Assembly (NCBI RefSeq): GCF_008710705.1
Contig: NZ_VYRZ01000001.1
Coordinates: 310,001 to 374,000 of the forward strand
Source: Microbacterium radiodurans
GTDB lineage: Bacteria > Actinomycetota > Actinomycetes > Actinomycetales > Microbacteriaceae
DNA: 64,000 nucleotides
Direction: 5' to 3'
The translations under genes were made by a program, and so were the position numbers. Positions 1 to 7,841 of this stretch are shown here, piece after piece. The notes under the pieces were generated by a model. It searched no databases. It worked only from the letters and a program-made list of their open reading frames with translations, and was not told the origin of the DNA. Position 1 is the stretch's first letter; every line of letters begins with the position of its first letter.

Positions 1-384
1 GTCGCGAGCGACGGGTTCGCGGCGACGACGACGGATGCCTGCGGCCAGCTCGATCGCGCCGGTGACGGCCGCCCACGAGACGACGACGGCGAAGAAGCCG
101 ATCGGGGTGCGCAACGGCGGCAGTCCGCCGAGGATCGCACCGACGAGGGTCAGCGAGCCGAGCACGATCGGCAGCCGGCGGCGACCCGCGGGGTGGACGA
201 GCCAGGCCGAGAGGAAGAACGCGATCGCCGACGCGGTGGCGAAACCGCTGAACACCGACATCCCGACGCTCGCGGAGTGATCGGGCGAGAACGTGATCAT
301 GATCGCCGCGATCGCCGCGAACAGGGCGCGCGCGAGCTGCTCATGGCGCACATCGACGGTGCGGACGGCGGGGGCTGCGGTCAC
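1..384 (-). CDS. Membrane protein, C-terminus cut by window edge
   Basis: The reverse strand is open from a GTG at 384 to base 1 (128 codons, no stop), so the gene runs off the window. The translated part has three or four hydrophobic stretches (about residues 18-34, 43-62, 72-86 and 94-112) with a basic RRRRR stretch after the last, as in small DUF308-like integral membrane proteins. A motif MITFSPDHSASVG follows the first helix. A Shine-Dalgarno-like CGGAGGA lies at 414-420, about 30 bases upstream of the GTG, so a CTG or another upstream start is possible. Similar proteins in Microbacteriaceae are sometimes labelled acyl-CoA synthetase, but I see no AMP-binding motif, so the function is unknown. 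Confidence 0.6.
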   Translation of the reverse strand, partial: MTAAPAVRTVDVRHEQLARALFAAIAAIMITFSPDHSASVGMSVFSGFATASAIAFFLSAWLVHPAGRRRLPIVLGSLTLVGAILGGLPPLRTPIGFFAVVVSWAAVTGAIELAAGIRRRRREPVARD

Positions 385-503
385 GGCGGGACTCTCGCGG
401 ATCAGAACGGGATTCCTCCGATTCTACGCGTGGTGCTCGGACGTTGGCCGCGAGCGGACCGCCGCCGGGAATCCCGGGCGGGGTGCAACCGTTGTCCTCG
501 GAC

Positions 504-1427
504 ATGAAGGCTCTCACCTACAGCGGATTCGGCGGCAACGAGCGGTTCGAGATCACCGAGCGCGACATGCCGCACATCGGCCCCGACACCCTCGTGGTCC
601 GCGTCGTGGCAGCGGGGCTGAACCCCGTCGACTACAAGGTTCGCGGCGGCTACCTGCAGGGGCTCATCGACGTCACGCTGCCGGCGGTGCCCGGATGGGA
701 CGTGGCCGGCGTCGTCGAGAAGGTGGGCGTCGACACCCCCGAGTTCTCGGTCGGCGACCCGGTGCTCGCGTACGCGCGCGCCGATGTCGTGCACGGCGGA
801 TCGGTCGCCGAGTACATGCCGGTACCGGTGCGCACGGCCACCCGCAAGCCCGACGGTCTCGACTTCACGGCTGCGGCCGCGCTGCCGCTGACCGGGCTCA
901 CCGCCCTGCAGTCGATCGAGCGGTCCGGGCTCGGCAACGGCTCGACTGTGCTGATCCACGGCGCGGCCGGCGGCGTCGGCTCGTTCGGTGTGCAGCTCGC
1001 TCGCCTGCGGGGCGCTCGCGTGATCGGCACCGCGTCGGAGCGCAACCACGACTACCTGCGCGAGCTCGGCGCCGAGCCCGTGGTCTACGGCGACGGTCTC
1101 GCCGATCGGGTCCGCGAACTCGCCCCGGACGGGGTCGACGTGATCCTCGACTTCGCCGGCGGCGACTCGCTCGATTCCACCCCTGACCTCCTCCAGGACG
1201 ACGGCACGGTCGTCTCGATCGCCGACCCGCGTGCCGCTTCGGAGTTCGGCGGCCACTATCTCTGGGTACGCCCCGACGCCGGTCAGCTGGCCGAGCTCGC
1301 CCGCCTCGCCGCCGACGGCGCGCTGCGCGTCGAGATCGCCGAGACATTCGAGCTCGATCGCGCGGCCGCGGCGTACGCCCGTCTCGAAGAGGGACACACG
1401 CGCGGCAAGATCGTCGTCACCGTCTGA
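504..1427 (+). CDS. NADP-dependent oxidoreductase, zinc-free MDR (quinone oxidoreductase-like)
   Basis: A 307-residue medium-chain dehydrogenase/reductase. The N-terminal GroES-like fold carries the AAGLNPVDYKVR motif near residue 40, and a Rossmann fold with HGAAGGVGSFGVQLAR lies around residues 152-167. There is no cysteine-rich structural zinc loop, which places it with NADPH:quinone oxidoreductases/zeta-crystallins that reduce quinones or enals. The ATG at 504 is chosen over an upstream in-frame start at 444, because alignment with the family begins at MKALTYSGFGG and the upstream 20 residues look like intergenic translation. The substrate cannot be read from sequence. Confidence 0.88.
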   Translation: MKALTYSGFGGNERFEITERDMPHIGPDTLVVRVVAAGLNPVDYKVRGGYLQGLIDVTLPAVPGWDVAGVVEKVGVDTPEFSVGDPVLAYARADVVHGGSVAEYMPVPVRTATRKPDGLDFTAAAALPLTGLTALQSIERSGLGNGSTVLIHGAAGGVGSFGVQLARLRGARVIGTASERNHDYLRELGAEPVVYGDGLADRVRELAPDGVDVILDFAGGDSLDSTPDLLQDDGTVVSIADPRAASEFGGHYLWVRPDAGQLAELARLAADGALRVEIAETFELDRAAAAYARLEEGHTRGKIVVTV

Positions 1428-1495
1428 GCATCGCACCGGGTCTTCCTCCACGGCACGGGAAGGCGACCAGTTGTCCACCAGTAGTACCCATATTC

Positions 1496-1501
1496 TATAC
1501 T
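1496..1501 (+). promoter_or_regulatory. Candidate -10 element of the DUF222/HNH gene
   Basis: TATACT sits in an A/T-rich island, unusual in this GC-rich window. It would place transcription start near 1508 and supports the ATG at 1533, not the GTG at 1503, as translation start. No convincing -35 hexamer was identified. Confidence 0.4.
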
Positions 1502-1532
1502 CGTGTCGGTGCCGCATGGCACAATATCGTTC

Positions 1533-2873
1533 ATGGGGACGAAGCGATCGGGGAGCGACGAGGAGTCGTGGGCGCGGATCCGCGCCGCGCTCGAGCTCGT
1601 GGAGTCGGCGCTCCGGGCGAAGGATGCCGCCGAGGATCCGCAGCTGCGGATCCTCGCCACGCTCGGCCGTGAGGCTCTGTCCATGTCGAGTCGGAACGGG
1701 CTGCTGGGTTGTGAGACGGATATGCATCTGCGGGCTGTGGCGGCGGAGTTCGCCGCGATCGCGCGGTGCGGGGATCGTCGGATCCAGAACGAGATCGGCC
1801 GGGCGTTGGAGATCGTCGACGGGAACCCGTTGGTGCTCGCCGCGTGGGAAGCGGGCCGGCTGACGGCGCGGCATGTCGATGACATCGTCAAGCTCGGTCG
1901 GAACATTCCGCGTGAGAACCAGGAGGAGTGGCAGGAAGCGGCCATCGCTGTCGCGGAACGGGATGTGCCCGTCCGGGTGCAGGGTGCGTTGGAGGCGCTC
2001 GCGCAGCACTTCACCGCCCGCACCTTCGGGGAACGGCACAAGGCCGCGGTCGCGGACCGGGGCGTGTTCCTGCGGGATCTCGGTGACGGGATGTCCGAGC
2101 TCACTCTGCGGCGTGCGACGACCTTGTTGTTCGCGATCGATGATCGGCTCAACCAGATGACGACCGTGACTATCGACGCCGCGAAGGAAGCCGCTGCCGA
2201 GGCGCGTGCCTCGGGGGAAGAGCACGAGCCCGACATCCGCACCCGGCAGCAGGTCAAGGCCGACATCCTCTGCGACCTCGGCTTGGCCGGCGGCCCGTCG
2301 GTGGACCCCACCCACGGGGTGGACGGGAAGACCTCGCTCGGCGCGATCCGGGCGCGGGTGCAGCTCGTCGTCACCGCCGAGACCCTCGCAGGGAAGGACG
2401 ACCGTGCCGCCGATCTCGTCGGCGCCGGCCTGATCGACGCCGATACCGCGCGAACTCTGGCGGGGGATGCGGTCCTGTGGGACCGGGTTCACCTGGATGT
2501 CACGACCAAGACCGTGACGCGTGTCGATCAGTACCGGCCACCGGCTGCGCTGCGAAGGATGCTGCAGGCCCGGGACCGACATTGCCGGTGGCCGGGATGC
2601 CACCTGCCCGCGATCCGCTGCGAACTCGACCATTCCATCGACCACGCCCTGGGTGGGCCGACGTGCGAGTCGAACCTGTGCAACCTGTGCCAACGGCACC
2701 ACTCGATGAAGCAGTTCACCGACTGGCTCGTCCTCCAACTCGGCGCCGGCATCATCCAATGGAACTCACCCACCGGCCGCATCTACCGGGAAGACCTCCC
2801 TGTCCCCTCGGTCTGCTTCACCCCCGAGTTCGTCACCGAGCGGCCCCCACCCGAACCCCCGCCACCCTTCTGA
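1533..2873 (+). CDS. DUF222/HNH endonuclease-like protein (13E12 repeat family)
   Basis: A 446-residue protein of the DUF222 plus C-terminal HNH architecture that occurs in many copies in actinobacterial genomes. The DUF222 helical region covers about residues 20-310. The HNH domain is near residues 350-395, with paired cysteines (RHCRWPGC), ELDHSIDHALGG as the first His strand, and NLCNLCQRHHSMKQF with the last two histidines. All HNH metal-site positions look intact, so a nuclease fold is expected, although the biological role of the family is unknown. Start at 1533 is favoured by the upstream -10 element. Members are often treated as mobile or phage-related, but no flanking repeats are visible. 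Confidence 0.88.
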   Translation: MGTKRSGSDEESWARIRAALELVESALRAKDAAEDPQLRILATLGREALSMSSRNGLLGCETDMHLRAVAAEFAAIARCGDRRIQNEIGRALEIVDGNPLVLAAWEAGRLTARHVDDIVKLGRNIPRENQEEWQEAAIAVAERDVPVRVQGALEALAQHFTARTFGERHKAAVADRGVFLRDLGDGMSELTLRRATTLLFAIDDRLNQMTTVTIDAAKEAAAEARASGEEHEPDIRTRQQVKADILCDLGLAGGPSVDPTHGVDGKTSLGAIRARVQLVVTAETLAGKDDRAADLVGAGLIDADTARTLAGDAVLWDRVHLDVTTKTVTRVDQYRPPAALRRMLQARDRHCRWPGCHLPAIRCELDHSIDHALGGPTCESNLCNLCQRHHSMKQFTDWLVLQLGAGIIQWNSPTGRIYREDLPVPSVCFTPEFVTERPPPEPPPPF

Positions 2874-2944
2874 TACCCATCCGTCCTATCGGGATGCCGC
2901 GGCCGTGCCCTAGCCTCGGACGGAGGACGACACGGGGGTAGCGG

Positions 2945-4927
2945 ATGCCGGAATGGCTGCTCGTCGCGATCGTGGCGGCGGTCTTCGCCGTCGTCGCGAC
3001 ATGGATCGCCCAGCGGGCTCTGGAAGCCCGCGTCGGATGGCTGCGGGGCGTCGTCGCCTCGCTGGCGGTGTTCTTCGTCTTCGCCCCGATGGGACGCTGG
3101 GCGCTCATCCAGGCGGACGTGATCCGCGACGATCGGATCGTCGCGGATCAGGCCGTGACGGTCGGGTTCGTGCTCCTCATCGTCGCCTGGATGTTCGCCT
3201 TCGTCCTGATCGTGCTGATCACGCTCGAGCTGATGTGGCCGGCCCGCCCGCCCATCGGGCCGATCAACGCCGTGCGCGGCGCTCTCCATCGCCGGCGCCG
3301 TGCCGTGCGCTACGCCCGCATCGTCGCGATCGCCTCACGTCATGGTCTCGGCGGGATGCGGGGCGAGTCCGTCCGCTCCGAGCTCCCGAAAGCCCTCGCC
3401 GCGACCCTCGACGACGCGGGCGTGACCTTCGTCAAGATCGGCCAGATCCTCTCGACCCGGAGCGATCTGCTGCCGACCGAGATCACCGGCGCCCTCTCGG
3501 CGCTGCAGATGGACACCACCCCCATTCCGTGGACCGAGGCGCGGACGGCCATCGAGACGCAGCTGCATGCACCGCTGACCGAGGTGTTCGCGCGCGTCGA
3601 CGAGGTGCCGCTGGCCGCGGCATCCGTCGGCCAGGTCCACACGGCTCAACTCCGAGACGGCACCGAGGTGGTGCTCAAGATCCAGCGACCGAAGGCCCGT
3701 GCCGAAGTGGCGACCGACCTCGACATCATCGAGCGGGTCGCCGGCGACCTCGAGCGACGCACGTCGTGGGGCAAGGACGTCGGCGCGGCCTCCCTCGCGG
3801 CGCAGTTCGCGCAGGCGCTGCGCGAGGAGCTCGACTACCGCATCGAACTCGGCAACATGCAGATGCTCCACGACGCGACTCGGGCGATCGACGGTGCCGC
3901 GGTGCGCATCCCGACCGCGTACCCGGAGCTCTGCACCGAGCAGCTGATCGTCATGGAGCACGTGCGCGGCGTGCCCTTCAGCAAGCTTCCGACCGCTGCG
4001 GGCGAGAGCCTCGCGCCCGAAGACGCGACGCGCATCGCCGACGGAGTTCTCGACGCCGTGATCGAGCAGATCGCCGTGCGCGGCGTGTTCCACGCCGATC
4101 TGCACCCGGGAAATCTCATCCTCGGGGCCGACGGGACGGTGACCCTCATCGACTTCGGATCAGTCGGCATCGTCGAGAAGAGCCTCCGCCGCCTGCTCGT
4201 CCCCTTCCTCGTCGCCCTCCAGAACGAAGACGACGCGGGCGCGACGGATGCCGTGCTGATGCTCGTGAAGACGCCGGCGGGCCGGGAGATCGACGCGGCG
4301 GCACTGCAGCACGACATCGGCGTCATCCTCACACGACTGCGCAACTCCACCGCCGAGCAGCACCTCTTCGCGGCCCTCATCGACGTGCTGCGCCACCACC
4401 GCCTCGCGCTGCCGCCGGGCCTGCTCCTGGTCTTCCGCACGCTCGGGTCGCTCGAGGGGAGCCTGAAGCGTCTCATCCCCGAGTACGACATGATCAAACG
4501 CGCGCTCGAGCGGGCGCCGCACATCGCCTGGCGCATGAACGATCCCCGCAGCGCGGCGCTGAGCGCGCAGGTGCAGCTGCAGCTCGGTGCCGAGAGGCTG
4601 AGGGAGCTCCCGCGGCGCGCCGACCGGATCATCCGCGACCTCGAATCCGGCGAGCTGTCACTGCGACTGCGTGCGTTCGAGACACCGGCCGAGCGCACCT
4701 GGATCGAATCGCTCACCGGACGCTTCACGACGACCATCATCGGAGCCACGCTCGTCATCGCGGGCATCATCCTCGGCACCGCCGATGCCGGGCCGCTCCT
4801 GACCGAATCGGTTCCGGCTTACCCGTTCATCGGCAGCATCGTCGGTCTCGGCGGCCTGCTCCTGCTGCTGCGCTCACTCCGCACCTCCCTCGCACGGCGG
4901 GAGGCGGCATCCCGCTCGAGCTCATAG
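2945..4927 (+). CDS. AarF/UbiB (ABC1) family atypical protein kinase-like protein
   Basis: A 660-residue member of the UbiB/ABC1 family. Three membrane segments occupy roughly residues 1-25, 36-55 and 70-95. The kinase-like core shows the family hallmark KIGQILSTR near residue 164, ASVGQVHTA near 228, VVLKIQRP with the ATP-site lysine near 243, FHADLHPGN near 382 and LIDFGS near 402. Two C-terminal helices (about 598-618 and 630-650) anchor it in the membrane. UbiB relatives act as ATPases in isoprenoid-quinone handling. In a menaquinone-using actinobacterium the exact role is unknown. ATG 2945 lies close behind a possible TAGCCT -10 (2911-2916). Confidence 0.9.
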   Translation: MPEWLLVAIVAAVFAVVATWIAQRALEARVGWLRGVVASLAVFFVFAPMGRWALIQADVIRDDRIVADQAVTVGFVLLIVAWMFAFVLIVLITLELMWPARPPIGPINAVRGALHRRRRAVRYARIVAIASRHGLGGMRGESVRSELPKALAATLDDAGVTFVKIGQILSTRSDLLPTEITGALSALQMDTTPIPWTEARTAIETQLHAPLTEVFARVDEVPLAAASVGQVHTAQLRDGTEVVLKIQRPKARAEVATDLDIIERVAGDLERRTSWGKDVGAASLAAQFAQALREELDYRIELGNMQMLHDATRAIDGAAVRIPTAYPELCTEQLIVMEHVRGVPFSKLPTAAGESLAPEDATRIADGVLDAVIEQIAVRGVFHADLHPGNLILGADGTVTLIDFGSVGIVEKSLRRLLVPFLVALQNEDDAGATDAVLMLVKTPAGREIDAAALQHDIGVILTRLRNSTAEQHLFAALIDVLRHHRLALPPGLLLVFRTLGSLEGSLKRLIPEYDMIKRALERAPHIAWRMNDPRSAALSAQVQLQLGAERLRELPRRADRIIRDLESGELSLRLRAFETPAERTWIESLTGRFTTTIIGATLVIAGIILGTADAGPLLTESVPAYPFIGSIVGLGGLLLLLRSLRTSLARREAASRSSS

Positions 4928-4977
4928 CACGTCGAGGATGTCCACCGAAAGGGGGACATGCCGGACGCTCGGGGGCG

Positions 4978-5130
4978 TAGAGTCGGCTCGCTGCAGAACC
5001 ACACTGGGGAGCTGGTTAGCCCGCACCCCGCCCTTGGTTCTTTGGGGATTCCAAGAGCGCCCTCGGGCTCTCGCTACAGCAACCGTCCGGCTGGGGTCTC
5101 CATGAGACTCCAGCCGGGCTTCTGCCTCCG
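4978..5130 (+). ncRNA. Candidate structured small RNA or long 3' trailer with terminator
   Basis: The 238-bp gap between the UbiB-like gene and the next gene has no ORF but is rich in secondary structure. A TAGAGT resembling a -10 lies at 4978-4983. It is followed by CTTGG/CCAAG and GAGC/GCTC hairpins, then by a strong 13-bp stem (next entry). I looked for SRP RNA, tmRNA and RNase P signature motifs and found none. It may be an undescribed small RNA, a 6S/Ms1-type RNA, or merely the trailer of the upstream gene. Confidence 0.3.
5091..5121 (+). terminator. Strong GC hairpin, probable terminator
   Basis: CCGGCTGGGGTCT pairs with AGACTCCAGCCGG around a 5-base loop (CCATG), with a single G-T wobble. 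It is followed by GGCTTCTG, a weak T-containing tail typical of actinobacterial terminators. It would end transcription from the upstream gene or from the candidate small RNA. Confidence 0.5.
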
Positions 5131-5165
5131 GGCGGCATGTCGGGGGTGCGCGGCATCCTGGTGCG

Positions 5166-5609
5166 GTGCCCGATCCGATGCCCGAAGCCTGCCGCGTGTG
5201 CGGCGGAACCGTCGGAGTGCGCGAGCGGCGACGCGGCGCGACGACCTGGTCGTGCGCCCGCTGCGGCTGGCAGCTGGGCGACGCTCCCGACCCCGACCTG
5301 CCGCGCCCCGTCGTCGGGGTCGTCTACTACCTCCGATTCGACAGGCGCGTGAAGATCGGCACCAGCGCTCGACCCCGGCAGCGGCTCGCCGCCATCCGGC
5401 ACGACGAGCTGCTGGCGTTCGAGCTCGGCGGGCGCGAGCTCGAGCAGCGCCGGCACCGCGAGTTCGCGGCGCTCCGCGAGGGCGGCGAGTGGTTCACGCT
5501 GGCCGATCCGGTCACGGCGCACATCGCGGGGCTGCAGGCCGCGGCATCCGATCCGTGGGCGGCGTACGACCGCTGGCTCGGCGACGCCTACCGCGCTCAG
5601 TCGTCCTGA
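5166..5609 (+). CDS. Zinc-ribbon / GIY-YIG superfamily (MUG113/T5orf172-like) protein
   Basis: A 147-residue protein with two parts. Residues 9-36 form a CxxC...CxxC zinc ribbon (CRVCGG and CARCG). From about residue 50 there is a GIY-YIG-superfamily domain of the MUG113/T5orf172 type: VVYYLRFDRRVKIGTS is the first strands, RQRL the helix with the conserved Arg, then ELEQRRHREFA and EGGEWFTL. Phage and bacterial relatives are presumed nucleases, and the function here is unproven. GTG 5166 is used as start; ATG 5178 is an alternative. The 3' end overlaps the convergent hydrolase gene by 13 bp. Confidence 0.72.
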   Translation: MPDPMPEACRVCGGTVGVRERRRGATTWSCARCGWQLGDAPDPDLPRPVVGVVYYLRFDRRVKIGTSARPRQRLAAIRHDELLAFELGGRELEQRRHREFAALREGGEWFTLADPVTAHIAGLQAAASDPWAAYDRWLGDAYRAQSS

Positions 5610-6406
5610 TCGGTGAGGAACTCGATCGCGGCCTGCCGGAAGACGCGCGACCCCGGGGCGTTGAAGTGATGCCGGTCGGGGATCTCGACGAACCGGCCGT
5701 GCGGGCTCGCGGCGGCGAGCGCACGCGAGCCCTCGATGATCGCGTCGAGCGACCCGGTCGCGAACAGCACCGGCTGTGACGGGGCGTGCGCGGGGTCGGG
5801 GTCGACGCGTCCCGACCCGCGCAGGCCCTCGGCGATCGCCAGCAGCGCCCGCACGTCGTTTCCGGGTACCCGCTCGGTGAGGGCGATGTAGTTCTGCGTG
5901 ACCGGATCGGTCACGGGCGTGCCGTCGGTCACGAGGGCGCGCACCTGTTCGATGTCGAGTCGCGCGAGCGGGATGCCGTCGGGCACACCACCGAGCACAC
6001 CGCGGGTGATGCGATCCGAGAAGTCCTGCAGCACCTCCCAGCCCACGCGGGCGCCGAGGGAGTAGCCCACATAGTGCGCGGTGTCGACGAGATAGGTGTC
6101 GAGCACGACCTCCACGTCGCCGGCGAGCTGGCTCAGGTCGTAGTCGCGCCCCCGATGGGGCTTGTCGCTCGCGCCGTGACCGCGCTGGTCGATGCCGAGC
6201 ACGCGGAATCCTCCGCGCAGCAGATCGCGGACCCACCCGGTCGAGACCCAGTTGTCCTTCGTGTTCGAGGCGAAGCCGTGAACGACGACCACGGTCGGCA
6301 GGGCGTCGTCTCCCCACGAGTAGGTCGCGATGCGGTGGCCGTCCTCGCCGCCGAGCACATAGGTCGGTTCGGGCATCTCGGTCAGACCGGGCGTCGCAGC
6401 GTTCAC
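5597..6406 (-). CDS. Alpha/beta hydrolase
   Basis: A 269-residue alpha/beta-hydrolase fold enzyme. The oxyanion-hole motif VVVVHGF has His43-Gly44 and is followed by GIDQRGHGAS. The nucleophile elbow GYSLG places Ser116. A late acidic residue and HH in PDRHHFNAPG supply the rest of the triad. The family includes esterases, epoxide hydrolases and haloperoxidases, and nothing here fixes the substrate. GTG 6406 is used; ATG 6376 (MPEPTY) is an equally reasonable start. It lies 23 bp after the DUF3140 gene on the same strand. Confidence 0.85.
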   Translation of the reverse strand: MNAATPGLTEMPEPTYVLGGEDGHRIATYSWGDDALPTVVVVHGFASNTKDNWVSTGWVRDLLRGGFRVLGIDQRGHGASDKPHRGRDYDLSQLAGDVEVVLDTYLVDTAHYVGYSLGARVGWEVLQDFSDRITRGVLGGVPDGIPLARLDIEQVRALVTDGTPVTDPVTQNYIALTERVPGNDVRALLAIAEGLRGSGRVDPDPAHAPSQPVLFATGSLDAIIEGSRALAAASPHGRFVEIPDRHHFNAPGSRVFRQAAIEFLTDQDD

Positions 6407-6429
6407 TCGCCTATCCTCTCGCGCCCGGC

Positions 6430-6762
6430 TCACTTCGCGGGGTCGTGGCCCCAGTTCATGAGCGAGTACCGCCAGGGCGTCTCGGCGATATCGCCCGAGG
6501 GCCGCTGCGCCAGGTGCCGACGGACGTAGCCGACAACTTTGCGCATGTGCGCGACGTCCGAATCGGTCAGGTCGTCCTTCTTCGTCCGCAGCAGCTCGAC
6601 GATGCGGCGCCCGGACGCGTGACCGGTCGACTCGCCGCCGCCGTCCTTCTGCCCGACCTCGGCCGACTCGTCGGTGTCGAGCCACTTCTCGAGCTCGGCC
6701 GGGCTCATGTTGACCGCCTCGCGGAAATCGCGCCGCGTCGCGTCGTCGTCCTGTTCGCTCAT
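6430..6762 (-). CDS. DUF3140 family protein
   Basis: A 110-residue soluble protein with the DUF3140 pattern: NMSPAELEKWLDTDES near residues 18-33, GESTGHASGRRIVELLRTKK at 43-62 and ETPWRYSLMNWGHDP near the C-terminus. The family is widespread in actinobacteria and cyanobacteria, often as small stress-associated proteins that modify or bind unknown partners. No function is established. It may be co-transcribed with the hydrolase that follows 23 bp downstream. Confidence 0.85.
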   Translation of the reverse strand: MSEQDDDATRRDFREAVNMSPAELEKWLDTDESAEVGQKDGGGESTGHASGRRIVELLRTKKDDLTDSDVAHMRKVVGYVRRHLAQRPSGDIAETPWRYSLMNWGHDPAK

Positions 6763-6809
6763 CCTGCGATCGTCCCCGAGGCCGTCGCCACCGCGCCCGG
6801 CCTGGCCGC

Positions 6810-7802
6810 TCACGCCTCGATCTGATAGGGCGGGGGGTTCTCGCGCTGACGCACCGCACGCGGCACGACCGCGACCATCAGCACCATCGCGACGAGCTCG
6901 ACGAGGGTCTGCGTCACGACGACGAGGGGGACGAGGGCGAAGGATGCCGGCAGGGCCAGCGCCAACGGCAGCACGACGAGCGAGTTCCGCGTCGCCGCGC
7001 TGAATACGACCGCTCGGCGTCCCGGCACGTCCAGCCGCGCGAGACGGGCGCCGGCCGCGCCGAGGAGTGCGGCGACCGGCGCGAACACCGCGAACAGTGG
7101 CATGACAGCGAGAAGTGATCCGAGTGCGCCGCTGACTGCCGCGATCTGCGAGGCGACCACGACGGCGAGGGTGATGACCATGATCGGCACCATCGCCGCA
7201 AGAGCCCCCGCGGAGAACTCCGCCGCTCTCGGGTGGCGGCGAGCGAGTGCCTGCGTCAGTGCGGCGAGCATCAGCGGCACGACGATCAGCAACACGAACG
7301 CCTGGGCGAAAGGGGCGGGATCGATCGCGGCGACGGTGTCGCCACCCGCCATGAGCCAGAGGTAGCCGGGCAGCAGGAGGAGCTGGACGAGCATGAGGAG
7401 CGGGGTGGCGGCGAGCAGTCGCTCGCGGGCACCGCCGGCGAGCCCGGCGAAGACGATGACGTAGTCGACGCACGGAGTGAGCAGCACGAGCAGCACCCCG
7501 ACCAGCAGGACGGGGTCACCGGCGACGAACCGGCTGAGCGCGAAGGCGAGCAGCGGCACGGCGACGAAGTTGACGCCGAGGACGGCGATCAGGAACCGCA
7601 GGTCCCGAGCAGCCCGTGCGAGCGATCGGAACGGCACCCCGAGGAAGGTGACGTACAGCAGTACACCGAGGATCGGCGTGGCGGCGGGCTCGACCGCCGC
7701 CCCGAGTGCGGGAACGATCAGTCCCGCTGTCGCGCCGACGGTGATCGCGGCGAGGTAGAGGACGATCTGGTGGCGCTCGGCGCCCGCGACGATGTCCCTC
7801 AC
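6810..7802 (-). CDS. Arsenite-type permease (ACR3 / bile acid:sodium symporter superfamily)
   Basis: A 330-residue integral membrane protein with about ten helices. It belongs to the BASS superfamily and looks like the ACR3/arsenic-resistance branch: the helix-breaking motif LLTPCVDYVIVFAGLAGG near residues 106-123 and ATRNSLVVLPLALALP near 267-282 are typical. The cysteine in TPCVDY corresponds to the residue needed for arsenite export in ACR3 proteins. There is no arsR or arsC beside it, so arsenite export is likely but not certain. GTG start at 7802. Confidence 0.75.
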   Translation of the reverse strand: MRDIVAGAERHQIVLYLAAITVGATAGLIVPALGAAVEPAATPILGVLLYVTFLGVPFRSLARAARDLRFLIAVLGVNFVAVPLLAFALSRFVAGDPVLLVGVLLVLLTPCVDYVIVFAGLAGGARERLLAATPLLMLVQLLLLPGYLWLMAGGDTVAAIDPAPFAQAFVLLIVVPLMLAALTQALARRHPRAAEFSAGALAAMVPIMVITLAVVVASQIAAVSGALGSLLAVMPLFAVFAPVAALLGAAGARLARLDVPGRRAVVFSAATRNSLVVLPLALALPASFALVPLVVVTQTLVELVAMVLMVAVVPRAVRQRENPPPYQIEA

Positions 7803-7841
7803 ACCACCAGAGTGCCCGAGATCCCGGGCCGACGCCGACCG

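Noticed and set aside
402..2759. Reverse-strand 785-codon open frame
   Set aside because: It runs antisense to the oxidoreductase and DUF222 genes, has Arg/Asp/Gly-biased composition and no domain; it is a high-GC shadow.
4928..5165. SRP RNA, tmRNA or RNase P RNA
   Set aside because: None of the conserved loop or pairing motifs of these RNAs is present.
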